Below are positions 20,729 to 30,509 of a stretch of DNA of 64,000 nucleotides, piece after piece. Both the position numbers and the translations under genes were made by a program. The number at the start of each line of letters is the position of its first letter. Position 1 is the first letter of the stretch. The notes under the pieces are model-generated. The model was given only the letters and a program-made list of their open reading frames with translations, ran no database searches and was not told the origin of the DNA. Source of the stretch: Pseudomonas tumuqii (GTDB lineage Bacteria; Pseudomonadota; Gammaproteobacteria; Pseudomonadales; Pseudomonadaceae); assembly GCF_013184545.1 (NCBI RefSeq), contig NZ_JAAOJA010000004.1, forward strand, positions 370,767-434,766, in the 5' to 3' direction.

Positions 20729-21930
20729 CGCAGCAGCTCCAGGGCCTGATCCAGGGCGGCGAAGAAACGTTCGAGATCCGCGCCGTCGTTGTACAGGCCC
20801 AGGGAGACGCGAATCGCGCCGGCCAGGCCGAGGCGTTTCAGCAGCGGCATGGCGCAGTGATGGCCGGCGCGCACGGCGATGCCCTGCTCGGTGAGCAGGT
20901 GGGCAAGGTCGGCGTTATGCACGCCCTCGACCACGAAGCTGGCCAGCGCCACCGTCGGTGCGCCCAGCAGGCGGATGCCGGTGCGCGCCCTGAGGCCGGT
21001 CAGCAATTGGGCATGCAGCGCGGCTTCGTGGGCGGCCACGGCGGCGGCGTCCAGGGCGGCCAGGTAGTCCAGGCTGGCGCCGAGGGCGATCACCCCGGCA
21101 ATCGGCGGGGTACCGGCCTCGAAACCCAGCGGCGCAGCGCGAAACTCGGCACCCTGGTAATCCGCCACGCGCACCATTTCCCCGCCGAACTGCCAGTGCC
21201 TGAGACGCTGCAGCGCCGGTTTGCGGCCATAGAGCAGGCCGACGCCATCCGGCCCGTAGAGCTTGTGGCTGGAGCAGACATAGAAGTCGCAACCCAGGGT
21301 CTCGACGTCATGCCGGCCATGCACCACGCCCTGGGCGCCATCGACCACGGTCAGCGCACCCTGGGCCTTGCCCAGGGCCAGCAGTTCGGTCAGCGGCTGC
21401 CAGCAGCCGAGCACATTGGACAGTTGGCTGAGCGCCAGCACGCGGGTGCGCGGGCCGATCAGGCCGGCCGCCTGTTCGAGGTCGATCAGGCCGCTCTCAT
21501 CCAACGGCAGAACGACCAGCTCGAGGTGGCGGCGCTGGGCCAGCTGTTGCCAGGGCAGCAGGTTGGCATGGTGTTCCAGGGCGCTGATGACGATCTGCTC
21601 GCCGGCCTGCAACTCATGCTCCAGGCCATAAGCGAGCAGGTTGAAGGCTTCGGTGGCGCTGCGGGTAAACACGATCTGGCTCGGCTCGGCGGCATTCAGC
21701 CAGCGCGCGACCTTGTCACGGCTGCTTTCGAAGGCGCGGGTCGCCCGCTCCCCCGGCAGATGCTGGGCACGATGCACATTGGCCGCGCCGCCGGCGTAGT
21801 AGCCGAGCAGGGCATCGAGCATGGCCTGCGGCTTTTGCGCGGTGGCGGCGCTGTCCAGGTAGGTCTGGCCCTCGGCGTCGAGGGCCAGGATGCCGGGGAA
21901 GTCGGTGCGCCAAGGGGAAATCAGGGACAT
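20725..21930 (-). CDS. csdA: Class II cysteine desulfurase CsdA/SufS type
   Basis: PLP enzyme releasing sulfur from cysteine to form a persulfide, 401 aa from the ATG at 21930. The PLP lysine is K223 in SSHKLYGPDG and the catalytic cysteine is C359 in RAGHHCAMP, typical of class II enzymes that hand sulfur to SufE/CsdE. A GTG nine bases upstream (21939) is a possible alternative start. It forms a two-gene operon with csdE. A palindromic repeat (21961-22024) separates it from dapD, so the two probably do not share one transcript unaltered. Confidence 0.92.
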   Translation of the reverse strand: MSLISPWRTDFPGILALDAEGQTYLDSAATAQKPQAMLDALLGYYAGGAANVHRAQHLPGERATRAFESSRDKVARWLNAAEPSQIVFTRSATEAFNLLAYGLEHELQAGEQIVISALEHHANLLPWQQLAQRRHLELVVLPLDESGLIDLEQAAGLIGPRTRVLALSQLSNVLGCWQPLTELLALGKAQGALTVVDGAQGVVHGRHDVETLGCDFYVCSSHKLYGPDGVGLLYGRKPALQRLRHWQFGGEMVRVADYQGAEFRAAPLGFEAGTPPIAGVIALGASLDYLAALDAAAVAAHEAALHAQLLTGLRARTGIRLLGAPTVALASFVVEGVHNADLAHLLTEQGIAVRAGHHCAMPLLKRLGLAGAIRVSLGLYNDGADLERFFAALDQALELLR

Positions 21931-21960
21931 GGGGTTCACCCGATGGTGCGGGGATCGTCC

Positions 21961-22024
21961 GTAGGGTGCGCCGTGCGCACCAAGTGCTGCTCGACGTGCG
22001 AATGGTGTGCGCGGCGCACCCTAC
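21961..22024. repeat. Perfect palindromic repeat GTAGGGTGCGCCG...CGGCGCACCCTAC
   Basis: The two 13-base arms are exact complements, with an inner partly paired TGCGCACC / GGTGTGCG. It fills the gap between dapD and csdA on the minus strand. A related copy is at 57765-57838. Confidence 0.75.
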
Positions 22025-22029
22025 TCGAA

Positions 22030-23064
22030 TCAGTTGTGGGCGTGCAGGGCTTCGTTGAGCTCGATCGCCGACTTGTGGGTCTTACATTCCACGCTGCCGG
22101 TTTGCGAGTTGCGGCGGAACAGCAGGTCCGGCTGGCCGGCCAGTTCGCGCGCCTTGACCACCTTGACCAACTGGTTCTGGCCATCGAGCAGCGCCACCTT
22201 GGTGCCGGCGGTGATGTACAGGCCGGACTCCACGGTGTTGCGGTCGCCCAGGGGGATGCCGATGCCGGCGTTGGCGCCGATCAGGCAGCCTTCACCCACG
22301 GAAATCACCAGGTTGCCGCCGCCGGACAGGGTACCCATGGTCGAGCAGCCGCCGCCCAGGTCGGAGCCCTTGCCGACGAATACCCCGGCGGAAACGCGGC
22401 CTTCGATCATGCCCGGGCCTTCGGTGCCGGCATTGAAGTTGACGAAACCTTCATGCATCACCGTGGTGCCTTCACCGATGTAGGCGCCCAGGCGCACGCG
22501 GGCGGTGTCGGCGATGCGCACGCCGCTCGGCACCACGTAGTCGGTCATTTTCGGGAACTTGTCCACCGAGAAGACTTCCAGCAGTTCGCTGCGCAGACGT
22601 GCTTCCAGTTGGCGTTCGCCCAGTTCGCCCAGGTCGATGGCGCCCTGGCTGGTCCAGGCCACGTTCGGCAGCAGCGGGAAGATGCCGGTCAGGTTCAGGC
22701 CGTGCGGCTTGACCAGACGATGGGACAGCAGGTGCAGCTTGAGGTAGGCCTCGGGCGTGCTGCTCAGGGGCAGGTCTTCTTTGATGAAGGTGGCGACCAG
22801 CGGCTGGTGACTTTCCGCCAGGCGGGTGAGCAGGGCCGCCTGGACGGCGTCGATACCCTTCAGCGCTTCGGCCAGGTCGCCGGCTTGCTGGGTGGTGAAG
22901 CCGATCGCCTGATTGCCGCCGCTGTAGCCGAGTTTCTCTGCGGCCTTGGCCACCAGTTCGGCCGCTGGCTTGAGCATTGGCTGGGCATAGAAGACTTCCA
23001 GCCAGTTGCTTTGACGGTTCTGGGTGCCGACGCCGAAGGCCAGGCTGAAGAGGGTCGTGGTCAT
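22030..23064 (-). CDS. dapD: 2,3,4,5-tetrahydropyridine-2,6-dicarboxylate N-succinyltransferase
   Basis: Transfers succinyl from succinyl-CoA to tetrahydrodipicolinate, the first step of the succinylase branch of lysine and DAP synthesis. It is the long Pseudomonas/actinobacterial type, 344 aa. The C-terminal half shows left-handed beta-helix hexapeptides (GAYIGEGTTVMHEGFVNFNA, GANAGIGIPLGD). The start ATG at 23064 has AAGGAA about 7 nt upstream. It is followed upstream on the same strand by the ArsC-like and dapC genes. Confidence 0.94.
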   Translation of the reverse strand: MTTTLFSLAFGVGTQNRQSNWLEVFYAQPMLKPAAELVAKAAEKLGYSGGNQAIGFTTQQAGDLAEALKGIDAVQAALLTRLAESHQPLVATFIKEDLPLSSTPEAYLKLHLLSHRLVKPHGLNLTGIFPLLPNVAWTSQGAIDLGELGERQLEARLRSELLEVFSVDKFPKMTDYVVPSGVRIADTARVRLGAYIGEGTTVMHEGFVNFNAGTEGPGMIEGRVSAGVFVGKGSDLGGGCSTMGTLSGGGNLVISVGEGCLIGANAGIGIPLGDRNTVESGLYITAGTKVALLDGQNQLVKVVKARELAGQPDLLFRRNSQTGSVECKTHKSAIELNEALHAHN

Positions 23065-23100
23065 GTTGCTTTCCTTAAACGCGAATCCAATGAGGGTTGT

Positions 23101-23448
23101 TCAAGCCAGTTCAGCGGCATAGCGCTCGGGCTTGAAACCAACCAGGGTCTTGTTGCCGAGATCCAGCACCGGGCGCTTGATCATCGACGGCTGGGCGAGC
23201 ATCAGCTCGATCGCCTTGTGCTGGTCGAGGTCGGCTTTATGCGCCTCGTCCAGCTTGCGGAAGGTGGTGCCGGCACGGTTGAGAAGGGTTTCCCAGCCAT
23301 GCTCGTTGCACCACTTGTCCAGGTTCTCACGGTCGATGCCAACGGCTTTGTAATCATGAAAGACGTAGCTTACCCCGTGCTCGTCGAGCCAGGTACGGGC
23401 TTTCTTCATGGTGTCGCAGGCTTTGATGCCGTAGAGGGTTGTGCTCAT
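23101..23448 (-). CDS. ArsC/Spx-family reductase-like protein (YffB type)
   Basis: Thioredoxin-fold protein of the ArsC/Spx family, 115 aa. It has the N-terminal YGIKACDTMKKA with a single conserved C11 and the family Arg at R92 in MIKRPVL. The short length and motif resemble E. coli YffB, a GSH-dependent thiol reductase candidate, rather than true arsenate reductase; no ars genes are nearby. The start ATG at 23448 overlaps the dapC stop by 4 nt. The same placement beside dapC and dapD is common in pseudomonads as I recall, but a role in lysine synthesis is unproven. Confidence 0.85.
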   Translation of the reverse strand: MSTTLYGIKACDTMKKARTWLDEHGVSYVFHDYKAVGIDRENLDKWCNEHGWETLLNRAGTTFRKLDEAHKADLDQHKAIELMLAQPSMIKRPVLDLGNKTLVGFKPERYAAELA

Positions 23449-24665
23449 GCTTGCAGGCTCTTCACGCTATTCATGTTGCTGACAAAGTCGCGGATACGTT
23501 CGGCGGCTTGCACGCACTCGGCCAGCGGTGCGACCAGGGCCATGCGCACGCGATTGGCGCCCGGGTTCACCCCGTCGACACTGCGCGACAGGTAGGAGCC
23601 GGGCACCACGGTCACGTGCTCGCGGGCGAACAGCTCACGGGTGAAGGTTTCGTCGTCCAGCGGGGTTTTTGCCCACAGGTAGAAGCCGCCATCCGGGCGC
23701 TGCACATCGAGCACGCCGTCGAGAATCGCCAGCACGGCGTCGAACTTCTCGCGGTACAGCGCGCGGTTGGCTTTGACGTGCTGCTCGTCGTTCCAGGCGG
23801 CAATGCTGGCCAGTTGGGTTTGCACCGGCATGGCGCAGCCGTGATAGGTACGGTACAGCAGGAAAGATTGCAGAATGTCGGCGTCGCCGGCGACAAAGCC
23901 CGAGCGCAGGCCCGGCAGGTTGGAGCGCTTGGACAGGCTGTGGAACACCACGCAGCGTTTGCAGTCGCTGCGGCCCAGTTCGGCGCAGGCCGTCAGCAGG
24001 CCGGCGGGCGGGTTCAGCTCGTCGAAATACAGCTCGCTGTAGCACTCGTCGGCGGCGATGACGAAATCGTACTGGTCGGCCAGCTGGATCAGCTTCTTCA
24101 GGGTGGCCAGCGGAATCAGCGCGCCGGTCGGGTTGCCCGGCGAGCAGAGGAAGAGGATCTGGCAGCGCTGCCAGACGTCACTTGGCACCGCGTCGAAATC
24201 CGGGTTGAAGCCATGCTGCTCCAGGCACGCCAGGTAGTGCGGCTGGGCACCGGCGAGCAGGGCCGCGCCTTCGTAGATCTGGTAGAACGGATTGGGGCTG
24301 ACCACCAGGCCACCGACGTCACGCTGCACCACGGCCTGGGTGAAGGCGAACAGGGCTTCGCGCGTGCCATTGACCGGCAGTACCTGGCGCGCCGGGTCGA
24401 GCATGCCGGCCGGCAGATTGAAGCGGCGGCTGCACCAGCTGGCGATCGCCTCGCGCAGTTCGGGTATGCCCAGGGTGCTGGGGTAGACCGCCAGTTTCTC
24501 CAGGTTGGCGCTGAGCGCCTCGGCGACGAACGCCGGCGAGCGATGCTTGGGCTCGCCGATCGACAGGGCGATGGCCGGCTTGTCGCTGGGCGGCCGGGCA
24601 CCGGCGAGCAGGGCGCGGAGCTTTTCGAAGGGGTAGGGCTGCAGCTGGTTCAAGGCGTCGTTCAT
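23445..24665 (-). CDS. dapC: N-succinyl-L,L-diaminopimelate aminotransferase
   Basis: Class I PLP aminotransferase making succinyl-DAP from N-succinyl-2-amino-6-ketopimelate with glutamate, 406 aa. PLP lysine K246 lies in SLSKRSNLPGLRSGF, and the substrate-fold motif NPTGAL is seen mid-protein. The N-terminus MNDALNQLQPYPFEKLRALL matches the DapC subfamily. It is the first gene of dapC-arsC-like-dapD on the minus strand. Specificity is inferred from the dap context as well as sequence. Confidence 0.9.
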   Translation of the reverse strand: MNDALNQLQPYPFEKLRALLAGARPPSDKPAIALSIGEPKHRSPAFVAEALSANLEKLAVYPSTLGIPELREAIASWCSRRFNLPAGMLDPARQVLPVNGTREALFAFTQAVVQRDVGGLVVSPNPFYQIYEGAALLAGAQPHYLACLEQHGFNPDFDAVPSDVWQRCQILFLCSPGNPTGALIPLATLKKLIQLADQYDFVIAADECYSELYFDELNPPAGLLTACAELGRSDCKRCVVFHSLSKRSNLPGLRSGFVAGDADILQSFLLYRTYHGCAMPVQTQLASIAAWNDEQHVKANRALYREKFDAVLAILDGVLDVQRPDGGFYLWAKTPLDDETFTRELFAREHVTVVPGSYLSRSVDGVNPGANRVRMALVAPLAECVQAAERIRDFVSNMNSVKSLQA

Positions 24666-24725
24666 TGTTCTGTCCTGGGTACTACAAGCGGCAGCCGAAT
24701 GGGATTTGGCTTGCCGCTGTCTCGA

Positions 24726-27428
24726 TCAAATGGTTATCCGGCCTGGCTCTGTGGATTGCCCGTTGGCGTCCGAGAGCTGCTCGATGATGGTTTCCTGCAG
24801 CCGGCGACAGAGTTCGGGATCGGACAGCGGCTGGTTGTTGGCGTCGGTGACGAAGAACACGTCCTCGACCCGCTCGCCGAGGGTGGCGATCTTGGCATTC
24901 TGCAGCGACAGGTCGAAGTCGAGAAAGATCCGTCCGACCCTGGCCAGCAGGCCCGGTCGATCGGGTGCGGTCAATTCGAGGATGGTCACCGGGCGCTGCG
25001 CGTCGTTGTGGATAGTCACCCGTGGGGCGAAGGCGAAATGCTTGAGCTGGCGCGGTACCCGGCGCTGGATGATGTTCGGGTACTCGTCGGGGTTCTTCAG
25101 CGCGTCGATCAGACCCTGGCGGATCTGCTTGATCCGCGCCGGATTATCGCCAATCGAGCCGCCCTCGGCCTCCAATACGATATAGGTATCGAGGGTGAAC
25201 TGGCTGGTCGAGGTGAGAATCCGCGCGTCATGGATGTTCAGGTTGAGCTGGGCCATGGCGGCCACGGTCACGGCGAAGAAGTCGTGCTGGTCGGCGGCAT
25301 AGATGAAGATCTGGGTGCCGCCCTCGAATTCGCGCTGGGTGGTCTCCTTGATCAGCACCAGCGGATTGCCGTCGTTGGCATGCTGCAGGATCGCCTCGGC
25401 ATGCCAGGCCACATCGCCGGCGGTGTGGCGCAGGAAGTAGTCGTCGCCGAGTTGCGACCACAACTGTTCGGCCTCGTCCGGGTCGGTGCCGCCGCGCACC
25501 AGAATGTCCAGGGCGGCGCTCTGGGTCAGGCGAATCTGCTCTTCACGATCCAGCGGGTTTTCCAGGCCGCGGTTGAGGGCGCGCTTGGTCTCGGTGTAGA
25601 GCTGGCGCAGCAGGCTGGCGCGCCAGGAGTTCCACAGGCTCGGGTTGGTGGCGTTGATGTCAGCTACGGTCAGTACGTAGAGGTAGTCCAGGCGCGTCTG
25701 GTCGCCGACCAGGCGGGCGAAATCGAAGATCACCTGGGGGTCGGACAAGTCCTTGCGCTGGGCGGTGGTCGACATCACCAGGTGGTTCTGCACCAGCCAG
25801 ACGATCAGTTTGCTGTCCCAGCTGGGCAGTTGATGACGCACGCAGAAGGCCTCGGCGTCCGCCGCGCCCAGCTCGGAGTGATCGCCGCCGCGGCCCTTGC
25901 CGATGTCATGGTAGAGCCCGGCCAGGTAGATCAGCTCGGGCTTGGGCAGCTTGCCGATCAGCTTGCTGGCCAGGGGGAATTTCTCGGCCAGCTCCGTCCA
26001 CTTGAATTTGCGCAGGTACTTGATCAGGTTGAGGGTGTGCGCATCGACCGTATAGATGTGGAACAGGTCGTGCTGCATCTGCCCGACGATATCGCCGAAC
26101 TCGGGCAGGTAGCGCCCGAGAATGCCATAGCGGTTCATCCGCCGCAGGTTGCGGTGGATGCCCTGCGGGGACTTGAACAGCTCGATGAACAGGCTGGTAT
26201 TGCGGATGTCCTTGCGAAAATCGTCGTCGATCAGGTGGCGGTGATCGCGCAGCAGGCGAATGCTGTCGGCGCACACGCCTTTGATCTCGGGGTGCTGGGC
26301 CATCAGCACGAAGATTTCCAGAATGGCGAAGGGCGTGCGCTTGAAGACGTTGGGGTGGGTGACTTCGATATAGCCGTCGCGCAGCTGGAAACGGCTGTTG
26401 AGCGGCTGTGCCTGGCCGCTCTGGCCGGCGCGGAGGATTTCTTCCTCGAAGTGCTGATTGATCAGGTCGCTCAGCTCGGCGATGCCCATCACCACCCGGT
26501 AGTACTTCTGCATGAAGCGTTCGATCGCCAGCTTGGCGTCGCCATCCTCATAGCCCAGCAGGCTGGCGATCTCGCGCTGGTGATCGAACAGCAGGCGGTC
26601 TTCGGCACGGCCGGCGAGCATGTGCAGGGCGTAGCGCACCTTCCAGAGGAATTCCTGGCTGGACACCAGCAGGGCGTATTCGCTTTCCAGCAGGAAGCCC
26701 TGGCCGACCATGGCGTGCAGATTCAAGGTGCCGAAATGCCGGCGGGCGACCCAGAGGATGGTCTGGATGTCGCGCAGGCCGCCCGGCGAGCCCTTGACGT
26801 TGGGTTCGAGGTTGTATTCGGTGTCGTTGTACTTGGCGTGGCGGGCCCGCTGTTCCTTGCGCTTGGCCAGGTAGAAGTGCTTGCTCGGCCACATCTGCGT
26901 GGTGCTGGTGACATCCTGCATGCGCTGGCGCAGGCGCTCGGGGCCGGCGATGGTGCGGCTTTCCATCAGGTTGGTGACCACCGTCAGGTCGGCACGGGCC
27001 TCTTCGGCGCACTCGGCGACCGAGCGTACGCTTTGCCCGACTTCCAGGCCGATGTCCCAGAGCAGGGTGAGGAAACGTTCGATCGGCTCGCGGAAGGTTT
27101 CGTGGTCGGCGCTGTCGAGCAGGATCAGCAGGTCGATATCCGAGTAAGGGTGCAGTTCGCCCCGGCCATAGCCGCCCACCGCCAGCAGGGCGATGTCGGC
27201 GTCTTCGCTCCACTCCAGGCGATCCCAGGCTTCACGCAGGATCTGGTCGGTAAACCAGGCGCGATCCTCGACCAGTCGGCGTACCTCGCGACCCTCCCTG
27301 AAGCGCGCGTCGAGCACCTCGTGGGCGCGACGAATGGCTTTCTTGAAAGCCGCGATGGGGCTGGCCTTGAGTGCCAGTTCGGCCTGGAATTGCCCGCGGT
27401 CGAACAGCTCGGGGTCTACCTGCGGCAT
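24726..27428 (-). CDS. glnD: Bifunctional uridylyltransferase/uridylyl-removing enzyme GlnD
   Basis: Senses glutamine and adds or removes UMP on PII (GlnB/GlnK), controlling nitrogen metabolism. 900 aa, the usual Pseudomonas length. The nucleotidyltransferase motif GGYGRGEL is at 85-92 with D97 and D99 in SDIDL. The HD hydrolase motif [13 protein letters not shown] has H507-D508. Two ACT domains lie at about 706-790 and 815-895. The start ATG at 27428 has AAGGAAG upstream; the frame is open further upstream but only as an overlap with map. Confidence 0.96.
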   Translation of the reverse strand: MPQVDPELFDRGQFQAELALKASPIAAFKKAIRRAHEVLDARFREGREVRRLVEDRAWFTDQILREAWDRLEWSEDADIALLAVGGYGRGELHPYSDIDLLILLDSADHETFREPIERFLTLLWDIGLEVGQSVRSVAECAEEARADLTVVTNLMESRTIAGPERLRQRMQDVTSTTQMWPSKHFYLAKRKEQRARHAKYNDTEYNLEPNVKGSPGGLRDIQTILWVARRHFGTLNLHAMVGQGFLLESEYALLVSSQEFLWKVRYALHMLAGRAEDRLLFDHQREIASLLGYEDGDAKLAIERFMQKYYRVVMGIAELSDLINQHFEEEILRAGQSGQAQPLNSRFQLRDGYIEVTHPNVFKRTPFAILEIFVLMAQHPEIKGVCADSIRLLRDHRHLIDDDFRKDIRNTSLFIELFKSPQGIHRNLRRMNRYGILGRYLPEFGDIVGQMQHDLFHIYTVDAHTLNLIKYLRKFKWTELAEKFPLASKLIGKLPKPELIYLAGLYHDIGKGRGGDHSELGAADAEAFCVRHQLPSWDSKLIVWLVQNHLVMSTTAQRKDLSDPQVIFDFARLVGDQTRLDYLYVLTVADINATNPSLWNSWRASLLRQLYTETKRALNRGLENPLDREEQIRLTQSAALDILVRGGTDPDEAEQLWSQLGDDYFLRHTAGDVAWHAEAILQHANDGNPLVLIKETTQREFEGGTQIFIYAADQHDFFAVTVAAMAQLNLNIHDARILTSTSQFTLDTYIVLEAEGGSIGDNPARIKQIRQGLIDALKNPDEYPNIIQRRVPRQLKHFAFAPRVTIHNDAQRPVTILELTAPDRPGLLARVGRIFLDFDLSLQNAKIATLGERVEDVFFVTDANNQPLSDPELCRRLQETIIEQLSDANGQSTEPGRITI

Positions 27429-27460
27429 GCGGCGATCTTCCTTTATAGGGGCGGCGATCA

Positions 27461-28243
27461 TCAGGCCGACGTGCGGGGGATGGTGTCGTCGCTGCGCAGG
27501 GTGAAGATCTCGTAACCATCGGCGGTGACCAGGATGGTGTGCTCCCACTGCGCCGAGAGCTTGCGGTCCTTGGTGATCGCGGTCCAGCCATCGCCGAGCA
27601 GGCGGGTTTCCGCGCGGCCCTGGTTGATCATCGGCTCGATGGTGAAGGTCATGCCTTCCTTGAGTTCCAGGCCGGTGCCGGCGCGGCCGTAGTGCAGCAC
27701 CTGCGGCTCCTCGTGGAACACCGCGCCAATGCCGTGGCCGCAGTACTCGCGCACCACCGAGAAGCCATTCTTCTCCGCGTGCTTCTGGATCACTTCACCG
27801 ATGTCGCCGAGGCGGGCACCGGGACGCACCAGCTGGATGCCTTTATACATGCACTCCTGGGTGATCTTGGTCAGGCGCTCGGCCCACTCCGGGACCTTGC
27901 CGACCATGAACATCTTGCTGGTGTCGCCGTGGTAGCCGTCCTTGATCACGGTGATGTCGATGTTCAGCACGTCGCCTTCTTTCAGCGGTTTCTCGTTGGG
28001 GATGCCGTGGCAGACCACGTGGTTGATCGAGGTGCAGATCGACTTGGGGAAGCCCTTGTAGTTGAGCGGCGCGGGGATGGCCTGCTGCACATTGACAATG
28101 TAGTCATGGCAGATGCGATCGAGCTCTTCAGTGGTGACACCGGGCTTGACGTGTTCGCCGATCATTTCCAGTACGTCGGCAGCCAGGCGGCCGGCTACGC
28201 GCATTTTTTCGATTTCATCGGGCGTCTTGATGGTGACGGTCAT
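27461..28243 (-). CDS. map: Type I methionine aminopeptidase
   Basis: Removes N-terminal Met from nascent proteins, 260 aa. Expected metal and active-site segments are present: [16 protein letters not shown] (two Asp), [12 protein letters not shown] (His), FTIEPMI (Glu) and WEHTILVT (Glu/His). The start ATG at 28243 is used. It is divergent from rpsB and 32 nt upstream of glnD on the same strand, so glnD may be read from the map promoter. Confidence 0.96.
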   Translation of the reverse strand: MTVTIKTPDEIEKMRVAGRLAADVLEMIGEHVKPGVTTEELDRICHDYIVNVQQAIPAPLNYKGFPKSICTSINHVVCHGIPNEKPLKEGDVLNIDITVIKDGYHGDTSKMFMVGKVPEWAERLTKITQECMYKGIQLVRPGARLGDIGEVIQKHAEKNGFSVVREYCGHGIGAVFHEEPQVLHYGRAGTGLELKEGMTFTIEPMINQGRAETRLLGDGWTAITKDRKLSAQWEHTILVTADGYEIFTLRSDDTIPRTSA

Positions 28244-28282
28244 ATAGGCTCTCGGGTACAGACTGAAAAGAGGGCTATGTTA

Positions 28283-28311
28283 GCAGCTTCGGGCCGCAAG
28301 CCATAAGCTGC
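28283..28311. repeat. GCAGCTT...AAGCTGC inverted repeat in an AAGC-rich tract
   Basis: Seven-base perfect arms (28283-28289 and 28305-28311) sit in a tract to about 28355 with several GCTTGCG and AAGC words, some complementary to each other. It lies between divergent map and rpsB. Confidence 0.45.
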
Positions 28312-28368
28312 GCGCGCGCTGCCCTGGCTTGCGCTTTGAAGCTGGTAGCTTGCGCCGGTCTTTTATGG

Positions 28369-28515
28369 TATAAAACGCGCCGCTTTACGGGCTGTATGCC
28401 TGGAAGCTTTAATCCACACACGTATCGACACGATTTCCTGGGTGCCTTTCGCCATGTGCGAGGGGTTGGAGATTGGGATGCGTGGAGGCCTAACCCGACT
28501 TATCAAGGAACTATC
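28369..28515 (+). promoter_or_regulatory. rpsB -10 element and structured 5' leader
   Basis: TATAAA at 28369-28374 is a likely -10 with no clear -35 at the usual distance. The leader contains GGGGTTGG (about 28462) complementary to CCTAACCC (about 28489), a possible S2-responsive hairpin like the autoregulatory leaders known for rpsB in gammaproteobacteria. AAGGAA just before the ATG is the ribosome-binding site. Confidence 0.45.
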
Positions 28516-29268
28516 ATGTCCCAAGTCAACATGCGCGATATGCTGAAGGCCGGTGTGCACTTCGGTCACCAGACCCGTTACTGGAACCCGAAAATGGGTA
28601 AGTACATTTTCGGCGCGCGCAACAAGATCCACATCATCAACCTCGAAAAAACCCTGCCGATGTTCAACGAAGCGCTGTCGTTCGTTGAGAAGCTGGCTTC
28701 GGGCAAGAACAAGATTCTGTTCGTCGGCACCAAGCGTTCCGCTGGCAAGATCGTTGCCCAGGAAGCGGCTCGTTGCGGCTCGCCGTTCGTCGATCATCGC
28801 TGGTTGGGCGGCATGCTGACCAACTACAAGACCATCCGCGCTTCGATCAAGCGTCTGCGTGATCTGGAAGTTCAGTCCCAGGACGGCACTTTCACCAAGC
28901 TGACCAAGAAAGAAGCCCTGATGCGCACCCGTGATCTGGAAAAACTGGATCGCAGCCTGGGTGGTATCAAGGACATGGGCGGTCTGCCGGACGCTCTGTT
29001 CGTGATCGACGTTGACCACGAGCGCATTGCTATCACCGAAGCCAACAAGCTGGGTATCCCGGTTATCGGCATCGTGGATACCAACAGCAGCCCGGAAGGC
29101 GTTGACTACATCATCCCGGGTAACGACGACGCCATCCGCGCCATCCAGTTGTACATGGGTGCCATGGCTGACGCCGTAGTTCGCGGTCGCACCAACACCG
29201 GCGGCGGCACCGACGAGTTCGTCGAGCAAGCTCCGGCAGCTCCTGCAGCCGAAGCGGCTCAGGGCTAA
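28516..29268 (+). CDS. rpsB: 30S ribosomal protein S2
   Basis: Small-subunit protein S2, 250 aa. The N-terminal [15 protein letters not shown] and the [11 protein letters not shown] segment are typical. AAGGAA precedes the ATG at 28516, which gives the normal start; a longer frame to 28336 runs through the leader and is not coding. A strong terminator follows, but tsf is next, so partial readthrough would set the tsf level as in other bacteria. C-terminal residues are Ala/Pro-rich. Confidence 0.98.
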   Translation: MSQVNMRDMLKAGVHFGHQTRYWNPKMGKYIFGARNKIHIINLEKTLPMFNEALSFVEKLASGKNKILFVGTKRSAGKIVAQEAARCGSPFVDHRWLGGMLTNYKTIRASIKRLRDLEVQSQDGTFTKLTKKEALMRTRDLEKLDRSLGGIKDMGGLPDALFVIDVDHERIAITEANKLGIPVIGIVDTNSSPEGVDYIIPGNDDAIRAIQLYMGAMADAVVRGRTNTGGGTDEFVEQAPAAPAAEAAQG

Positions 29269-29298
29269 GCGGTAAGCGCCAAGCGTTACTCGCTGCGC

Positions 29299-29323
29299 AA
29301 AAAGGGGGCTAGGCCCCCTTTTT
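29299..29323 (+). terminator. Rho-independent terminator between rpsB and tsf
   Basis: AAAAAGGGGG, a CTAGG loop, then CCCCCTTTTT: a perfect 10-bp stem running into a U tract 30 nt after the rpsB stop. Confidence 0.85.
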
Positions 29324-29444
29324 GCCACTTTGAAAACCATTGTCAGCCGGTTGCTGTTCGTCAGGTCCGGGCAATGTGTTTACAGAATTGATCGCCCGTT
29401 CAGGCGGGTGGAATGGTTAACAACCTATCCAAGAGGAATTTGAA

Positions 29445-30314
29445 ATGGCAGAGATTACTGCGGCATTAGTCAAGGAGCTGCGTGAGCGCACTGGCGAAGG
29501 CATGATGGATTGCAAAAAGGCCTTGACCAAGGCCGGCGGCGACATCGAGAAAGCCATTGATGACATGCGTGCTTCCGGCGCGATCAAGGCCGCCAAGAAA
29601 GCCGGCAACATCGCTGCCGAAGGTGCTATCGCGGTCAAGGTTGCTGAAGACGGCAAGTCGGCCGTGATCCTCGAAGTCAACTCGCAAACCGACTTTCTGG
29701 CGCTGCAGGACGACTTCAAGAACTTCGTCAACGAAAGCCTGGAAAAAGCCTTCGCCGACCAGCTGACCGACGCTGCGCCGCTGATTGCCGCTCAGGAGAC
29801 CGCGCGCGAAGCGCTGGTGGCCAAAGTCGGCGAGAACGTCAATATTCGTCGTCTGGCTCGCGTTGAAGGCGACGTGGTCGGCGCTTATCTGCACGGCAAC
29901 AAGATTGGTGTGGTTGTGGTCCTCAACGGCGGTGACGCCGATCTGGCCAAGGACATCGCCATGCACGTGGCTGCCAGCAATCCTGAGTTCCTGTTGCCCA
30001 GCGAAGTTTCCGCTGAAGCGATCGCGCGCGAAAAAGCCGTGTTCATGAGCCTCAACGAAGACAAGATCAAGGGCAAACCGGCTGAAATCGTCGAGAAGAT
30101 GGTCGGTGGCCGGATCCAGAAGTTCCTTGCTGAGGCCAGTCTGGTTGAGCAAGCTTTCGTCAAGGACCCGGAAATCAAGGTCGGTGCTCTGGCCAAGAAG
30201 GGTGGTGCTGAAATCGTTTCCTTCACGCGCTTCCAGGTCGGCGAAGGCATCGAGAAGCCGGTAGACAACTTCGCTGAAGAAGTTGCTGCACAACTGGCTG
30301 CCAGCAAGCAGTAA
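29445..30314 (+). CDS. tsf: Elongation factor Ts
   Basis: Nucleotide-exchange factor for EF-Tu, 289 aa. The start MAEITAALVKELRERTGEGM and the TDFLALQDDF signature are visible, followed by a paired core domain and C-terminal module. Shine-Dalgarno AGAGGAA precedes the ATG at 29445. It follows rpsB across a terminator and is itself followed by a hairpin before pyrH. Its codons are strongly biased, as expected for a highly expressed gene. Confidence 0.98.
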   Translation: MAEITAALVKELRERTGEGMMDCKKALTKAGGDIEKAIDDMRASGAIKAAKKAGNIAAEGAIAVKVAEDGKSAVILEVNSQTDFLALQDDFKNFVNESLEKAFADQLTDAAPLIAAQETAREALVAKVGENVNIRRLARVEGDVVGAYLHGNKIGVVVVLNGGDADLAKDIAMHVAASNPEFLLPSEVSAEAIAREKAVFMSLNEDKIKGKPAEIVEKMVGGRIQKFLAEASLVEQAFVKDPEIKVGALAKKGGAEIVSFTRFQVGEGIEKPVDNFAEEVAAQLAASKQ

Positions 30315-30337
30315 GACGCTCTATAGTTGTCGCCCCG

Positions 30338-30370
30338 AAGAGGCTGCCCGCTTATGCGCGCGGCCTCTTT
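30338..30370 (+). terminator. Terminator-like hairpin after tsf
   Basis: AAGAGGCTGC pairs with GCGGCCTCTT (10 bp with one G-U), followed by a short TTTGT. The weak U tract suggests partial termination before pyrH. Confidence 0.6.
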
Positions 30371-30509
30371 GTCAAATTAAGGGGCTGTCGGGCTGTTTGC
30401 CGCGCCGATGGTGGGCGTTGCACAAAGGGCTCCGGGTGTTGTCAAAGCGCTCGATAAATCCGTGCCGCAAGGCGCGTAAAGAATTCAAACGCCGCAGGAG
30501 AGACTGGTA

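Noticed and set aside
23439..27515. Plus-strand open frame of more than 1,300 codons across glnD, dapC and the ArsC-like gene
   Set aside because: It is a shadow of minus-strand genes; the composition is rich in Gln/Val/Gly/Leu typical of antisense translation.
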